DNA of 64,000 nt from Chinchilla lanigera. Lineage: Eukaryota > Chordata > Mammalia > Rodentia > Chinchillidae. The DNA is taken from contig NW_004955418.1 of NCBI RefSeq assembly GCF_000276665.1, positions 4,357,535 to 4,421,534 on the forward strand. Direction: 5' to 3'. Positions 1-12,574 of the stretch are shown one piece after another. The notes beneath the pieces were generated by a model. It saw nothing but the letters and a program-made list of their open reading frames with translations, did not search any database and had not been told where the DNA came from. The translations under genes were made by a program, and so were the position numbers. The first letter of the stretch is position 1, and every line of letters begins with the position of its first letter.

Positions 1-709
1 ACAAATGAAGCTTCTCTGGTGAAACAGGCTTTGGAAACAAACCTCATACTCCTAACTTTCAAGACATTACTGCATACAGATGTACATAACACATAACACA
101 CCAACTCACTGTAATCACAGTCTATGAGTCATCTCAAAGGAATGAATATGGTCTGAAATTAAATATTGTAGATCAATATTTCTTATGGTGGGAGAGCTTG
201 TGCTGTTGTCATCTTGAGAGAAGTGATTTTTCTCATGTAGTACTCTTCCAGAATTGGAGAAATGCATTTACCAACTCTGGACACTGAATGCTTTTCATCA
301 TGAGCCTAGATGTTTTGACAGACACATCTCTGTGCATCTCCAGATGTCACTTAGCAGGCAGAACTACCCCTGGTGTCAGAACCACTTCTTAAACCACAAA
401 AAGAGTTTCGTTTCTACAGCAGCCAGACTATTAAAGAACTAAATGCCAGAATGACATTTTATTGATGTTGCACAAAATTGATTATTGTTTTCTTGTAATA
501 TCATATATTTATATTGACCATACAAGACCATCTCATCTTTTTACCTGGAGTAGGTTATTTATTACATTATAGTCTATCTTTTAATTGCAACTTTGGGAGT
601 GATTTCATGTAGTTTTACCAGTAATAACTGATTCTCCCGCAGCTCATTTGTTTTTAAGCTTATAGGCATGGAAAATTGTGGCTCTGAGCATTATTTTAAG
701 AAAATTGTA

Positions 710-838
710 GGGGCTGGGGATTTAGCTCAGCAGCAAAGTGCCTGCCTGGCAAGTGCAAGGTTGTGAGTTTGATTCCTGGTACTGGAAGAAGAAGAAGAAG
801 AAGAACAACAACAACAACAAAAAAAAAACAACAAAAAA
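710..838 (+). repeat. ID SINE, sense, with GAA/CAA-type tail
   Basis: tRNA-derived body starting GGGGCTGGGGATTTAGCTCA with an A box (TAGCTCAGC) and a decayed B box (AGTTTGATTCC), followed by a GAA/CAA/A-rich tail. The flanking repeat aagaaaattgt(a/g)g at about 698-710 and 839-851 is a target-site duplication. Confidence 0.93.
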
Positions 839-2459
839 AAGAAAATTGTGGCACACTTGTCAAGTGAACAAATATGATTTATGACACAAATTTTTCTCAC
901 TCTATCTCTACTGTCTTGCCTACTTTTTTGCCAATTTAAAATTTAATTTCCCCTTTATTTTTGAAATTTATCTTTAAGACTTGAGCACATGTTAATGTGT
1001 TGTGGTATACTAATAGTAGGAAGTATAGAACAGCACAAAAAGCACCGAGTCTGGACTCTTGTCCAGAAAGTGTGTGATTTTATCTGAAGCACTTTGGAAA
1101 AACTAAATTTAATTGAAAGCAAGCTGTTCTATATGTGAGGTTGGGTCAATCGTTAATTTGGATGAAAATAAATGTAGCGAAGTAAAAAATAATAATCTTA
1201 AAACAGCACCAAAATAACTTAATGAACTTCCACAGAGAGTTCCACGAGTCGTGACCCATTATGCATCTTTTCCCAGCTTGACTGAAAGTAACCACGGCTA
1301 TGTGCCGTCTGACTAGGAAAACGGGACTCCTTCTTCCCCAGAGCTCTCAATCGAGGGCATTGCATTTTGGCAGGTAGGCAGTCAGCCAGACTGTGTAGTC
1401 CCACCAAAGCCCGTGTAGAAGAAGCTAAATTTTTGGCAGTGTGCTTAAAAATTAGGGGCTCTCTTTCTTTCCACAGCCCACATCTATAGGAAGGAGGCTG
1501 TACACTTTGTTCAATCAGTGAAAATGACAGTTGTCCCAATTTCCTTCTCTCCAGCTCATGATAGTACAGAGGTTTCATATCAGGAGAGGCAGGCCAAGAA
1601 AATCAGAAGCTACTGCCCTGATCAGCTACTAAAGCAATGGCTTGGAGATTTTGCTTTGAGGCCAAAGCAAGAAAACTGTTGTGAAGCTCTGCCTGAAAAG
1701 AACTAACTTTAATTTGCTCAGAATGGTCAAGCCTAATGTTTCTCCTGAAAATTACAGCTCCTCTTAATTAAGAGCAACAAACGAAACCATAAATCATCTG
1801 GCCTAAGCTCTTCTGGAGTTAGAGCAAACTTTAAAAATTGACTTCAAAACTACCTCTGCCTGAATTTAATTGTGTTGGAATGCTGAGAAATTTTTGCTGC
1901 AGGGCATTTTTAAAAGCAATAGAGTGATGAGCTCATAATTAGCAGAGACTAATGGGCTGGATGTAATACAAAATGAGGCAATATTTTAACAGAGAGAAGA
2001 AGGGAAGACGAAGAGAGCCTTGCCAGGTCCACCGTCCTCTTAGGATAAGTATGTGTGTGCCCAAGGCTGTGCTCTCTGAAGAGTACCGTCACAGGCTTCA
2101 CACTGTAGGAAAATAGAGTTTACTAACATACCCTAGTCAAGTCAAAAAAACAGTGAAAACAAAAACAAGCATCAGAGATGGAGGAAAACGATCTCTATCT
2201 AGAACTGCTGCAATATATTGCCTCAAATAACCAGTTTTCAGCTAAAAAAAGACATTCAAAGAACCAGGACGGTATGACTCATAATTAGGAAAGGAAGAAA
2301 ACTCATCCTATGAAATGGAGCAGATGTCAGGTTTAACACATAAAACCTTTGAGTGTCCATTATAAACGTATCTAGATAATGAAAGAAAATCAGGTTTAAA
2401 GGAGCAAAAGAGGATAGTAACATAACTTCTCACCAAATAGAAAGTACTAATAAAAAAAT

Positions 2460-2545
2460 TTGCACACATATATCTTTATATGTAAAGATATATAATATTA
2501 ATAGCACAAAAATATAATATATAATATATATAATAGCACAAAAAT
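2460..2545. repeat. AT-rich low-complexity tract
   Basis: Runs of atata and taatata with two copies of tagcacaaaaat (2500 and 2533). Confidence 0.8.
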
Positions 2546-3867
2546 TTATCAAAGACTTCATTTATTGGTTCATTTTAAAACATTAGTGAGGGCCATATAT
2601 TGTGCTAAGTAGTTATTAATGTTGATTAATCCTTACAGACCCAAGTGTTAGCAACACTTAGTCATTAAACTAGTAAGGAAGTGTTTCTCTGGTTACCTAT
2701 ACTACTTTTTTTGAATAGTAACACACAGACATACCTTCCATACATCATGGATACTGGCCTGTGGTGATGACTGCCCCACTTATTCCGCACCATTGGTGCC
2801 CTAAGCATAGCCGGTTGGTGCTTACTGTCCTCAAGACTTGTTCTTCTACAATATGGCACCAGTGCAGAGCTCTTTCACCAGGTTTAGGCCTAAGGTTTAT
2901 ATCAGATAATACCTTAGAAGATTCATCAAGGTACTTGTGAGCAGAATTTTTTCCACAAATATATTCACATAATTTACACCACAAAGCTTCTTAAATTTCT
3001 ATGGCCAATCTTCTGAATATTCATACTCATATCCACTGTTTAGTTTTTCTTGGTTATTTCTATTTAGTTTAGCAAGTCACATATCAACCATTTCCTCTTA
3101 TTCAGATAGCGTTTTTTAAAAAGATTATTTATACATCTATTGGTTATTTCCGTTACTTTTCACAGGGTTGCTTGTGTTTCTTGGTCATTTCCATCCAAAA
3201 ATTTGTTTTTCTTTAGTTCAGGGAACTCTTTCTTCATTATTTCTTTGATTGCTGCCTTTTCTGTAATTCTTCTACTTTTTCTGGATGACCTGAAGATTTT
3301 GACATAGGTATGGCTAAAAAAAAGAAGAAAAAAACCAAAAGAACAACTAAAGTTCTTCATATTATTTGGTGGGTTTGGACTGAAAAATTTTTATTATTTA
3401 TTACTCTTACATTTTAAGTATTTTGCTTATTAGCTAAAGAGATTTAAAGTCCTTGAGCTCAAGGCCAAAATAGGCAACTTAAAAGAAAGATGTAAAATGT
3501 GTCATATAAATATACGTTCGACTACTCCTTTAGTTCTTGCCACACACATAGTGTGATAATGATCAAATTTTTCCTTATGTGTTTCCCCCTCAAAATCACT
3601 TGTAGTCTTATTATGGACTTCATGTTCAAATGTGATATTATTGTTCTTCAGGCCAATCTTTTTCTCTAGATTAGGGTATCTTAAGAGAATGCACCATATT
3701 TTAATTACCTTTGTTTCTTTTAAATGTAGGAATCTCAAACATCGTGAATACTTTCATCAACCAAATTGAATTTCCTAAATGAGAACTACTTAAAATGAAT
3801 AATGTAGATACTTTTGGTACTACTAAGTGTATAATGATTACAAATGTTCTTTTATTTTTGGTTTGTG

Positions 3868-3901
3868 GGGTGTGTGTGTGTATGTATGTTTTTTTTTTTT
3901 A
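3868..3901. repeat. TG-rich and poly-T simple tract
   Basis: gtgtgtgtgtgtatgtatg followed by 12 or more T. Confidence 0.85.
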
Positions 3902-4438
3902 ATGTATATTGAAGGTTGCAAATAAATTACTGGAACACAACATAAACCCCATATAAGAATTCATGGACAATTACATCCACTTTTGTGATTCCTTTACAAA
4001 GCATTTATCATGTTAACAGTTTGCATCAAAGCCAAATGGCTTCCTATGGTGAATAAAAGAGATTGAAGATATTTAACTAAGTGTCTCAGAACAAGGCTTT
4101 GTCATGTTAGCATCAGTTCATTGCCTCTTTCCTGAATAAATGAGTAAATAAGTGATTGATAGGAGATGAATGGAAATAGTTCCTACTTAAACTTTAATGA
4201 TGTTTTAAAATTCATTTTCCTCATTGTCCAAGGCTTCTTAAATCATCTATAAACACTTTAAACATTTCAGGTTCCAGTATTTTGAACAGTGCTATTTTAT
4301 ATTAATTAAGGATTATATTTATGGTTATTATTTCTGGAAAAAGTGCCAGTATGTTTAGTACTATAAAGTTAAAATGCATGCAGTAGTTATAAATCATGTT
4401 GAGGAACTTAATGTGTTCAGGAAATAATATTTCTGTAC

Positions 4439-4799
4439 TGTTGTGGTTTGGGTCGCAAATGTCTCCCCGGGGTCTCGTGATTGGAAGGTGACTGGATCAT
4501 GGGGCCGCTACACTCATCAGTAGTTGATTCATCGATGAGTTTATGGCTGAATATGCTCTTGGGCTGTGGGGCCTGACAGAAGTGGGTGTCTGGGGCATGG
4601 CCTGAAAGGCTCCTCCCTTCTCTCTGTGCTTCCTGGAGGCCACCAGTGGAGACCTTTTCCTCAGCTGTGATCTACCATGCCATTTGTGCCTTGTAGCCAG
4701 GCAAACATGGACTGAATTTTTTGAAACATGAGCCAAAATAAACCTCTCCTCATTTAAGTTTTGGGTGTTCAGTATTTTGTCCCAGTGACTAGTAGTACA
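4439..4799 (+). mobile_element. MaLR-type solo LTR
   Basis: Starts TGTTGTGGTTTGGGTCG and ends tgactagtagtaca, with AATAAA near 4736 followed by cctctcctcatttaag. This matches the usual 3' layout of mammalian MaLR LTRs (TG...CA, AATAAACCTC, then a tattttgt...agta end). Near-matching 5-base flanks (tgtac/ggtac) fit a short target duplication. Confidence 0.7.
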
Positions 4800-5567
4800 G
4801 GTACCTTCTTTAAATTGACAGTTTATACTCCAAGCTTCTGTTGGATATGCAGTCTCTGTTTTTATTATGCATGCTCTTTCCACGGGTTTATACAAAGGTC
4901 CTGAGTGCTTGTGGATCAAGAAATTATTGAGGACTACCTCAGGTCATTGAATCATTGTCCTATCTTAGGTTCCTTCCTGGTTTGGTGTACCCTTTCTGGG
5001 CACACAGTTATGTCAGAAGATTTTGATGCCTGTGATGTGATACTGGGTCTAGTTTTTTCAGGTGCAGTTCCTAGCCATTTTTTTGAGGAAGCTGGGAGTG
5101 TTATCACAACAGAGGAAAGAAAAGAAGGAAGCTTTCATTTGTCTACCTACCTGTGTATCTGGTTATCCATATAAGAATTGAAATTCACCCTTCTGCTGTA
5201 TTATATAAAACTCACTTTTGGATAAATTAAAGACCTAAGTGTGAAAGACAAAATTATTATTTCTTTTTTATAAATGAAACACCTTAAAGCTTTTTTAACT
5301 ATTTCCAGAAGGAATATGGTTTTATATTATTTTACTTTTCTATTTACACCAATATTGTAGCTTGCAGTTGGTGTTTTTAATATGTGTATGAGGTGCAATA
5401 AAAAAATACAGCATGTGTTTAAAGAAAATTTATTACAGTAAAAGATACCTTGCCTTTATTCCTCCTCAGAATGCTTCCTTGGGTTTCAAACACACTTATC
5501 CCATTGTTCTTGTTACTTTCTGCGCAGTTGTAGAGGTCCTTTTTTATGAGCCCTTTCACCCCATCAC

Positions 5568-5744
5568 TTTTTTTGATATTAAGGATTGCACCCAGGGCCT
5601 TTGCACTGAGCTATACCACCCACTCTTCTATTTTATTTTGAGGCAGGTTCTCTCTAAGTTGCCCAGGATGGGTTTGAGTTTCTGATCCACTTGCTTCAGT
5701 CTCCTACAGTGCTGTGATTGCAGGTGTGTTCCATCACACCTGGC
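5568..5744 (-). repeat. B4-like SINE (ID plus B1 fusion), antisense
   Basis: An ID-like piece (GGATTGCACCCAGGGCCTTT ... CACTGAGCTATACCACC) runs straight into an antisense B1-like part (tattttgaggcaggttctct ... ggtgtgttccatcacacc). This tRNA-plus-7SL order is typical of rodent B4 elements. It is well diverged, so old. Confidence 0.75.
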
Positions 5745-5927
5745 CTTCAAGAGTGTCTTTATTTGTGCTGTGGTGGCTGTCTTGACATCCTGAATCCATT
5801 CAAAATATTTACTTGTCACAGTCATTTTGACTTTGGGGAAGAGCTTGAAGTTGCATGGTGCCTTGTGCAGTGAATAAAGTGGATGGGGACCTGTTCCACT
5901 GGATGGCACTCAGCACCATTTGCTGTA

Positions 5928-6022
5928 TTTTTTTTTTTTTTTTCCTCCGGTACTGGGAACCGAACTCACGACCTTGCGCTTGCCAGGCAGGCGCTTTGCC
6001 GCTGAGCTAAATCCCCAGCCCC
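5928..6022 (-). repeat. ID SINE, antisense
   Basis: A poly-T run (the A tail) is followed by the antisense ID body ending gctaaatccccagcccc. The B box is intact on the minus strand. Flanking copies of CCATTTGCTGTATTTTT at about 5916 and 6021 form a clear target-site duplication. Confidence 0.95.
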
Positions 6023-6084
6023 ATTTGCTGTATTTTTGGATCACATCTCATAATGCCACTCAAGAAAGAGAACTTCCAGAAATT

Positions 6085-6215
6085 GACATCTTACAATGGG
6101 AAGTATTTTTCTTATTTAACCCTCATGCAATGCTGCTTAGTACATATTATCATCTCCTTTTACAGACTAGAAAAGTAAAGCTTGTGTAAGGATTAGAGGA
6201 ACAGCATAGAAATCT
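6085..6215 (-). repeat. MIR relic, antisense
   Basis: taaccctcatgcaatgctg, tattatcatctccttttaca and gactagaaaagtaaagcttg fit the antisense MIR core and 3' part. Confidence 0.6.
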
Positions 6216-6261
6216 AGTACCCGTCCTTCCTGTCCACCTTCCTGCTTTAAGAGTTGACAAC

Positions 6262-6900
6262 TTAGGTTGATAGAAAAATCTGCACACAAATGTTTATAGT
6301 AGTAGCTTTATTCATAATTGTCAAAACGTGGGAACAACCAAGATGTCCATCAGTAGATAAATGAACAAATAAAGTTATATATATAAGTTATATATATATA
6401 TAATGGACTATTATATATATATTTATATTGGACTATTATCTAACACTAGAAAGAAGTGTGTTACTGATACATGAAAAAACAAGAAAAACCTTAAATACTA
6501 TTACTAAGTGAAAAAAGGCAATCTTAAGAAACTACATATTATATGATTTCAACAATAAGAAATTTGGGACAAGAAAAAACTATAGCGACAGTAAAATATT
6601 CAGTAATTGTGGAGGTAATTTTCAAGTAGTGAGAATACTATGTATGATACTTCATGGATTCATGTCATACATTTTTATAACGTACACAGAACACACAACA
6701 CCAAGAGGACTTTGGGTGATTATGACATATCAATGTAAGTTCATCAATTCTCATAAACAAAATTCTCCCATAGGGGATATTGATAATGACACAGACTATC
6801 CATGCATCCGGGGTAGGATGTATGTGAAAAACTTCTGTACTTTTTTCTCTGTTTTGCTCTTAACCTAAAACTGTTCCTAAACATTAAAGTCTTTAAATAA
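6262..6900 (+). mobile_element. Old L1 3' end, sense
   Basis: aaatgtttatagtagtagct, ttcataattgtcaaaacgtg and gatgtccatcagtagataaa match the end of L1 ORF2 plus the 3' UTR of old mammalian L1 elements. An AT repeat (6378-6425) interrupts it. Heavily diverged; no intact ORF. Confidence 0.75.
6370..6430. repeat. TA-rich simple repeat
   Basis: Repeated tatata blocks inside the L1 3' end, with ggactattat repeated at 6405 and 6430. Confidence 0.85.
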
Positions 6901-7032
6901 TCAACCCATATGCACACATGGAACAAACATTGTTAATGTCAAACATTTTAATATGACAGATGATCTTCTTCATGATTTTAAATTTTAATCTAAATTGGAT
7001 TTTAATAGTATCCACCAAATAAAATAAGGTGT

Positions 7033-7451
7033 TGTTATGGCTTGTGTCTAGAGGTACCCCAAAGCCTCATGCAGTCTGGAGAACCTGGCTTTTCAGAGGT
7101 GGCTGAATCTAGGTGTGAGGCTAGGATTAAGGGTTTGTGACTAGTAAGTCAGTCCACTGATTGGTTTGGCATAGCTCTGGCTAGGATTAAGGATGTGAGT
7201 GCTACACCCACCCTTGGACAGGGAGTCTGAATACAACATCAGGGACAGAAAGAGTCTTGTCTCTCCCTTTTGCTTGGTTTTGCAGTCTTCTACCCACCAT
7301 GAACAGTTACCCTCTGCCATATGCCACCCTGCCTTGGAGCCAGATGATTTTAGACTGAAACCTATACAAACTGCAAGCTAAAAAACTTTCCTCCCTTAAC
7401 TTTGGGTGTTAGGTATTTTGTCTCAGCAAAGAGAGAAAAGTAACTAGGACA
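7033..7451 (+). mobile_element. MaLR-type solo LTR (lineage family, copy 1)
   Basis: Starts TGTTATGGCTTGTGTCTAGA and ends aaaagtaactaggaca. Its 3' part (ccttggagccagatgatttt, agactgaaacc, ggtattttgtctcagcaa) matches the elements at 8991, 9772 and 24533, so these four are one LTR family. No internal region is attached. Confidence 0.75.
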
Positions 7452-7740
7452 GGAATGTATCTTGATTATGTCTGTGTTTTAATAATATCTGTAGCAAAAA
7501 TTGAGCCAAACATAGGTGTGATAAGAATAGAAAACATTTTTTAAAAAAACTTTTTAATTTCAAATATTAATTTTAATGTTTAACCAATATAAAGAAAATA
7601 ATGTTGTATTTCCAAACTAAAGGGCATTTCTATTTTCACCACTAGAAAACTCCTGTAAGTTCTCCTATTAAATTTAATTTAAATTATAGTTGAAGAAGGT
7701 AAAAGATTCAGGATTCATGGGCTTCTTATGTGTGAATCTT

Positions 7741-7848
7741 TATTTATTTACTTATTTATTTTGGTTTTTTTCCTGGTACCGGGAATCGAACTCATGACCT
7801 TGCACTTGCCAGGCAGGTGCTGTGCCACTGAGCTAAATCCCCAGCCCC
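7741..7848 (-). repeat. ID SINE, antisense
   Basis: T-rich tail, then ctggtaccgggaatcgaact and the rest of the antisense ID body, ending ctaaatccccagcccc. Flanking tgaatctt copies at 7733 and 7851 form the target-site duplication. Confidence 0.92.
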
Positions 7849-8264
7849 TAATGAATCTTCTTTTAAGAAAAAATAAATTCTAACACTGCATCACAGTATA
7901 AAATGCTCAGGGATAACCTTGTAGATTGTACCAAGATCATCACATCAACGGTAATTGCTAGATTATGGAACATCTTCTTTTAGATTTCTATTACTACCAA
8001 AACAAATTGCCCCAAATTAGAGATTTTAATGATATTTATATACTATCTCACAATTCTGTTGCTTATAATTCCAGGCAGATTCAGATGGATTCTCAACTCA
8101 GTTTCCCAAGATTCAAATCAAGATAGAAACTGGGAAAAAAGATTTTAAAAACACAAGTGTGTAAGATCCTGATATATAAGGAACTCAAACAATCGTTAAA
8201 ACAAAAACAAATAACCTGAAACTTGCTAATTGTCCTTATGTCCCTTGTCTCCTCTCAGATGGCA

Positions 8265-8450
8265 GTGTGGTATGATGGGTAAGCGTGCAATGTGGAAATC
8301 GACACCTTATGTAATTCCTGCACCAAAACAGAACATGTCTCTGTCATCATGTAGGTCATTTAATTTTCAGGTGATTCAGTTCTTTTATCTATGAGTAAAA
8401 ATTATAATGGCATTTCCTGTTGACATTTACATTTTACATAAATGAAATTT
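8265..8450 (+). repeat. MIR relic, sense
   Basis: gcagtgtggtatgatgggta, taggtcatttaattttcagg and tatctatgagtaaaaattat follow the MIR consensus order. Confidence 0.7.
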
Positions 8451-8619
8451 AAAGAATGATGCTATTGCTTCATTAAATGCTACATATTTAGCAATAATAT
8501 ACTTTTGCTTTAGCAGTTTAAATACAAATTCCATGTGACACACTTGTGAAAGAGTAGTAGAAATTCTTTGCTTTTTATTTCTTTGAAATCATACTGTCAT
8601 TGTTTAGTTTATTACTGGG

Positions 8620-8990
8620 GTGAGTGAGCCCCTGCAGTGAGCCCCCAGTTTCCTGAGAGGTGTGATGGCACATGCGAGAGAGAAAGAAAGAACAAGAGAC
8701 AAAATGGCAGCAGGGATCCAGCATGACCAGTTATTCACAAGGAGCAAAAGGCCATGAGGCGCCTAGAACCTTGGCATTTATTGATGGAGAAGGGGATTTG
8801 AGGAAGAGATTATTGGATGACTCAGAGGGTGGAGGTGATCTTTTACTGGAAAAGATCTTGCCCTTGAGTGTTCTTTAATCTTAGTGGTTTTTGTTTTAGT
8901 CTTAGTGGGTGGGAGAGGATGACCCACCCCTAAAAAGGTAATAGGAAGTCACAAAAGGGTGATGCTGATACTATAATCCCAAGCCTCCTG
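8620..8990. mobile_element. Possible ERV/LTR fragment
   Basis: GC-richer block (agtgagcccctgcagtgagc ... gtgatgctgatactataatc) directly against the LTR at 8991. It has an AATAAA-like signal on the minus strand near 8780. No coding match. It may be an ERV LTR, but I cannot name a family. Confidence 0.3.
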
Positions 8991-9200
8991 TGTTATTTTT
9001 CTCTAATTGCTGAGATAAAATACCTGATGCCTAAAATTAAGGAAGGGAAGGTTTATTTAGCTCACAGTTTGTGGAGGTTTCAGTCTTTAATCAGTTGGCT
9101 CCAAGGCAGGGTGGCATGATGAGAGGCAACAGTTTAAGGCAGCAGAAGACAGCAAAAACAGCAGGAGCAAAAGGGAGGAGAGCAAACCACCCACCCTAGG
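8991..9200 (-). mobile_element. MaLR-type LTR, 3' part, antisense (family copy 2)
   Basis: On the minus strand it ends with tcagcaattagagaaaaata and carries gccttggagccaactgatta and aataaaccttccc, as in the copies at 7033 and 24533. Its 5' part is missing. Confidence 0.68.
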
Positions 9201-9771
9201 GTGCGTCCTCTACACTTTAGAATGTAGAACTGCTGAGTCTCTTAGTTAAGCTTTTAAATTATAATAAATTTATGATAAAAGTTTTACCTTTGTAGCTTAG
9301 CTATATGAAACTAAAAACTAGATTGCATGTAAATTAGAGTAATTATAAAAGTAGCATGCTAAAATAATTAAATGTTTACATTTTTTTTCTGGTTTTATAT
9401 GCTTTATGTTGGAAGTGAAAAGCTAATCTCAAATATCATAGACTATAAGGAGGACCTACTGCAATGCTCTAATAGTGATAATAATAATTTTTTTACTGAT
9501 AAATTTAAATTTGAAGGTCTACTCAGAATATTATGAAGATTATTTTTAGAACAGGGTTAAACTTTGTTGCAAAAGTTGAAGACATTTCAGATTCAATATT
9601 TTGATTTTGGGGGAGCAGCATCACTTTTAAGTCTTGTTTTCCTTATTTATACCTAAGTGAGAAATTCCAATATCATGTTAGAAACATTTTTGCAGGCCTG
9701 CAATTTTTTTCTTCTTGGAACTATGAGATTGCTTTGTTACTGTTTTCTATTACTCTTAGTCAAAAGTAACC

Positions 9772-10222
9772 TGGCTTACTTACATTTCTGTCATTTCTGG
9801 GACAGAATACCTTACACCCAAGTTAAATGAGGAAGGTTTATTTAGCTCACATTTTGTAGAGGTTTCAGTCCATAATCAGCGGTCTCCACAGCAGGGTGGC
9901 ACATGGCAGAGGGACAACAGTGCATGGTGATAGAAAACAGCAAAAGCAAGAACAGCAAAAAAAGAAAACAAGCCTCTTTTGAACCCTTTTATTTTATCCA
10001 GATTGGTGGGATAAGGGCAGTGTCTATCCAATCAGTGTACTGATCGAGCCATCACCCAGCCTTAATCCCAGGACTCTTAATCTCAGCATTGCACTATGAA
10101 TCAATTACCAAGTCTAGATTCAGCTACTTCCAAAAAAAAACAAAACAAAACAACAACAACAAAATAACTCATCTAAAAGTGCATCAGGCTTTTGGGGGGA
10201 CATCTAGACACAAACCAATACA
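9772..10222 (-). mobile_element. MaLR-type solo LTR, antisense (family copy 3)
   Basis: Read on the minus strand it begins tgtattggtttgtgtctaga and contains gccaccctgctgtggag, ggactgaaacctctac and aataaaccttcctc. It ends near tgtaagtaagcca, matching the layout of the copies at 7033 and 24533. A CAAAA/CAA-rich tract at 10130-10162 lies inside it. Confidence 0.75.
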
Positions 10223-11589
10223 CAATCCTTGACAATAAAATACATCAAGGGATGTAAATAAAATACATCAGTGATCTCTTCTTCATAATAACAATACTAT
10301 CCAAGGAGTTGTTTACAAACCAGTGTCAATTATACGCTTTTCTAGTTTTATCAAGATGAGTTGGAAACAGAGAGTAAGCATTCAGAAATGTTTACAGCAA
10401 CATTTCCTCCCCTACAATCTGGGAATGTCTCTTCATCAGGATATCAAGTAACTAGCATGTCAGGCAGAAGGTACAAATTATCTACTACTAGCACCAGCAA
10501 ATGTGAGGATCTCTGGGCAACACCTTCAGTGATATAAAATAATTACTCTGTAAGTGTTTGAAAGCTTGAAAATATGACTAATCATTGATAACCCTGTAAA
10601 ATATTTTAGGAAACAGCTTATGTGGCTAATATAATATACACGAAGAGCACTTTGCCTTGAATTTCTCTTCAATACATTTTTTTCTCTATAGTTTTTCTTC
10701 TCAATCTATCTGACATTAAATGTTTTTCAGTAATTTATCTAATAGTATGTCTCCTTAATACTTCTGTTTCTGGACTGCATTTCTGGATTATGAAATGTGC
10801 ACCATTTTATGAATGGTGGGCCTGATCTTGAAGACATTTTTCTTAGTTTCCTTACACAACTTGATTGTTTTATATGACACAATATTTCTCACATTTGCAA
10901 TGCTTATTACTAGATTTATCAAGGTAACACTTTGCATCTATCTATTTTTTATTATTATTCTTTAAGCTGTGTTTAAGTGCATCTTACCATTCACTTTTGA
11001 CAGGAATTGTGATCATGTTCCTGAATGCTTCTTAAGGTGGAAATGTCCAATGTGGTGATGTTAACTGCTAACGAAAACATATCACTAAAAAGATTAATCA
11101 TGCTTTGGAAGAATTTTATTTTATACTAAATTTAGCTCTACTTTGAGTGAAATTCCTCCCTGTATATATTTTAGCACTGCTGCTAACTTAGAGTATGTTT
11201 GAATTACATTCTAGAGGATGTGAATTATTAGAAAGAGACCTTGCTATATATTAGCAGCAATTGATAATGACACTTTGCGTTTGAAATCCATTTTGTGATG
11301 GATATTTTACCATTGCCTTTCACATCTGCTTTCCAACCTTCTCTGCTTTGCCTGTGCCTTCTGCTTCTGGTTTGGTTTAGCTAATGGAAGCTTGGGCAGC
11401 TGATAAACAGGAGTGTGGATGGAGACTGAGCTCAGAGTTCTTATTCTCCAGTTCCTTCAGATTGGTTGCATCTCTCAGATCAATAGCAAAGCATTTAATT
11501 TTTTTTATAAGAAAAAATTTTTAATTGGATAGTTAGAAGAAAAATAGGAAAGGACTCCAGTTTAGGTTCAAAGCGGCCCACCCACAAAG

Positions 11590-11780
11590 GCCAGTGTTTT
11601 ATTCTTTATTAGTATCTGTTTGCCGTACAGAATGTTTACATTCCTTGTGGGGAGTTGGCGTGTGTACATGACGCATCTTAATTCTCTTCATGCCCTTCCC
11701 CTCCTCTCATTTCCCCTCCCTTCCTTCAGCCACTCCATTTCAGTATATCCTGTTTCCTGGCAAGATCTCCTCTGATATAA
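11590..11780 (-). mobile_element. L1 3' UTR fragment, antisense
   Basis: ttaattctcttcatgccctt and the cctcctctcatttcccctcc tract match the antisense 3' UTR pattern also seen at 34640-34740 and 41930-42080 in this window. Confidence 0.55.
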
Positions 11781-12059
11781 ATCATGAGTTTTTAAACTTA
11801 GTTTTATTAAAAATGGATTGCAAAATCACTAAGTATTAATATGACTACCTATTTCATTACTTGATTTTACCAGCTAAATACTCCATTAACCACAGTACCT
11901 GTTCTAGTTTTGGTTATATATTCATGAAATATGATCAGCTATTCTTCAAAAGGAAAAGAAATATGGATGAGGGCAAGCTGAGAGTGCATAATCTATATGA
12001 TAAAAAGACAAGAGCCATAAACAGAAGTGAGAAGTTACCTAAAAATACCAGACATATTG

Positions 12060-12230
12060 GTCTAATAATGATTGCAAGCATTTATATAGTTTCCTATATT
12101 CTAACCTCTATTGTAACCAACTGACATATACTAAACTATTCTCACATGGACTCTGTGAGGAGACATTGTCCCCATTTTACAAGTGAGAAAACCCGTGCAG
12201 AGCAGTTAAGTAGACCTGTTACTCTTGTTG
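12060..12230 (-). repeat. MIR relic, antisense
   Basis: cattgtccccattttacaag followed by tgagaaaacccgtgcagagc matches antisense MIR. It lies 330 bases upstream of the first coding exon. Confidence 0.7.
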
Positions 12231-12574
12231 TATAATTTATCATCCTAGCTATTATCCTGTTCTTACAATGGTTTTGCTAATAAAAAATACTAAATTATAA
12301 TAAACGTTAGACACTATATGAACAAATATGTCCGTAATAGCAACACAGCAGAAAGCATATGGGTTTTGGCAGCAAAGTTAGTCTTGATTCCCAGGTGTGT
12401 GTTTAAATTTAAATTTAAATAGTTTCCTAATAATCTGTTCTTAATCCTGATTGTCATTCTTGCTCCCTTTTTTACAAATCATGAATTTGCAGGATATATG
12501 TTATTTAGTACTGTGAGTGAATTTCTATTCTAAAATAAATTTTATATTTTTCTTCAGGTTTATGATCTGTAACC

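Larger units (their letters stand above)
1..12557. other. Region upstream of the first TMEM232 coding exon
   Basis: This is non-coding and is either 5' flank or a 5' UTR intron. It holds the SINEs, LTRs, L1 and MIR pieces listed separately. Between them (1-700, 850-2450, 2550-4430, 4800-5560, 7460-7730, 10230-11580) I see AT-rich sequence without a recognisable gene. No CpG-rich promoter is visible, so the TMEM232 promoter is probably further left. Bases 1219-1578 are somewhat richer in GC and CpG and carry a 119-codon antisense ORF of no known family. Confidence 0.6.

Noticed and set aside
710..790. A tRNA gene because of A and B boxes
   Set aside because: It is an ID SINE: A-rich tail, target duplications and many similar copies. 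The same applies to the other twelve copies.
4497..4919. 140-codon minus-strand ORF
   Set aside because: Antisense to a MaLR-type LTR and its flank; no protein family.
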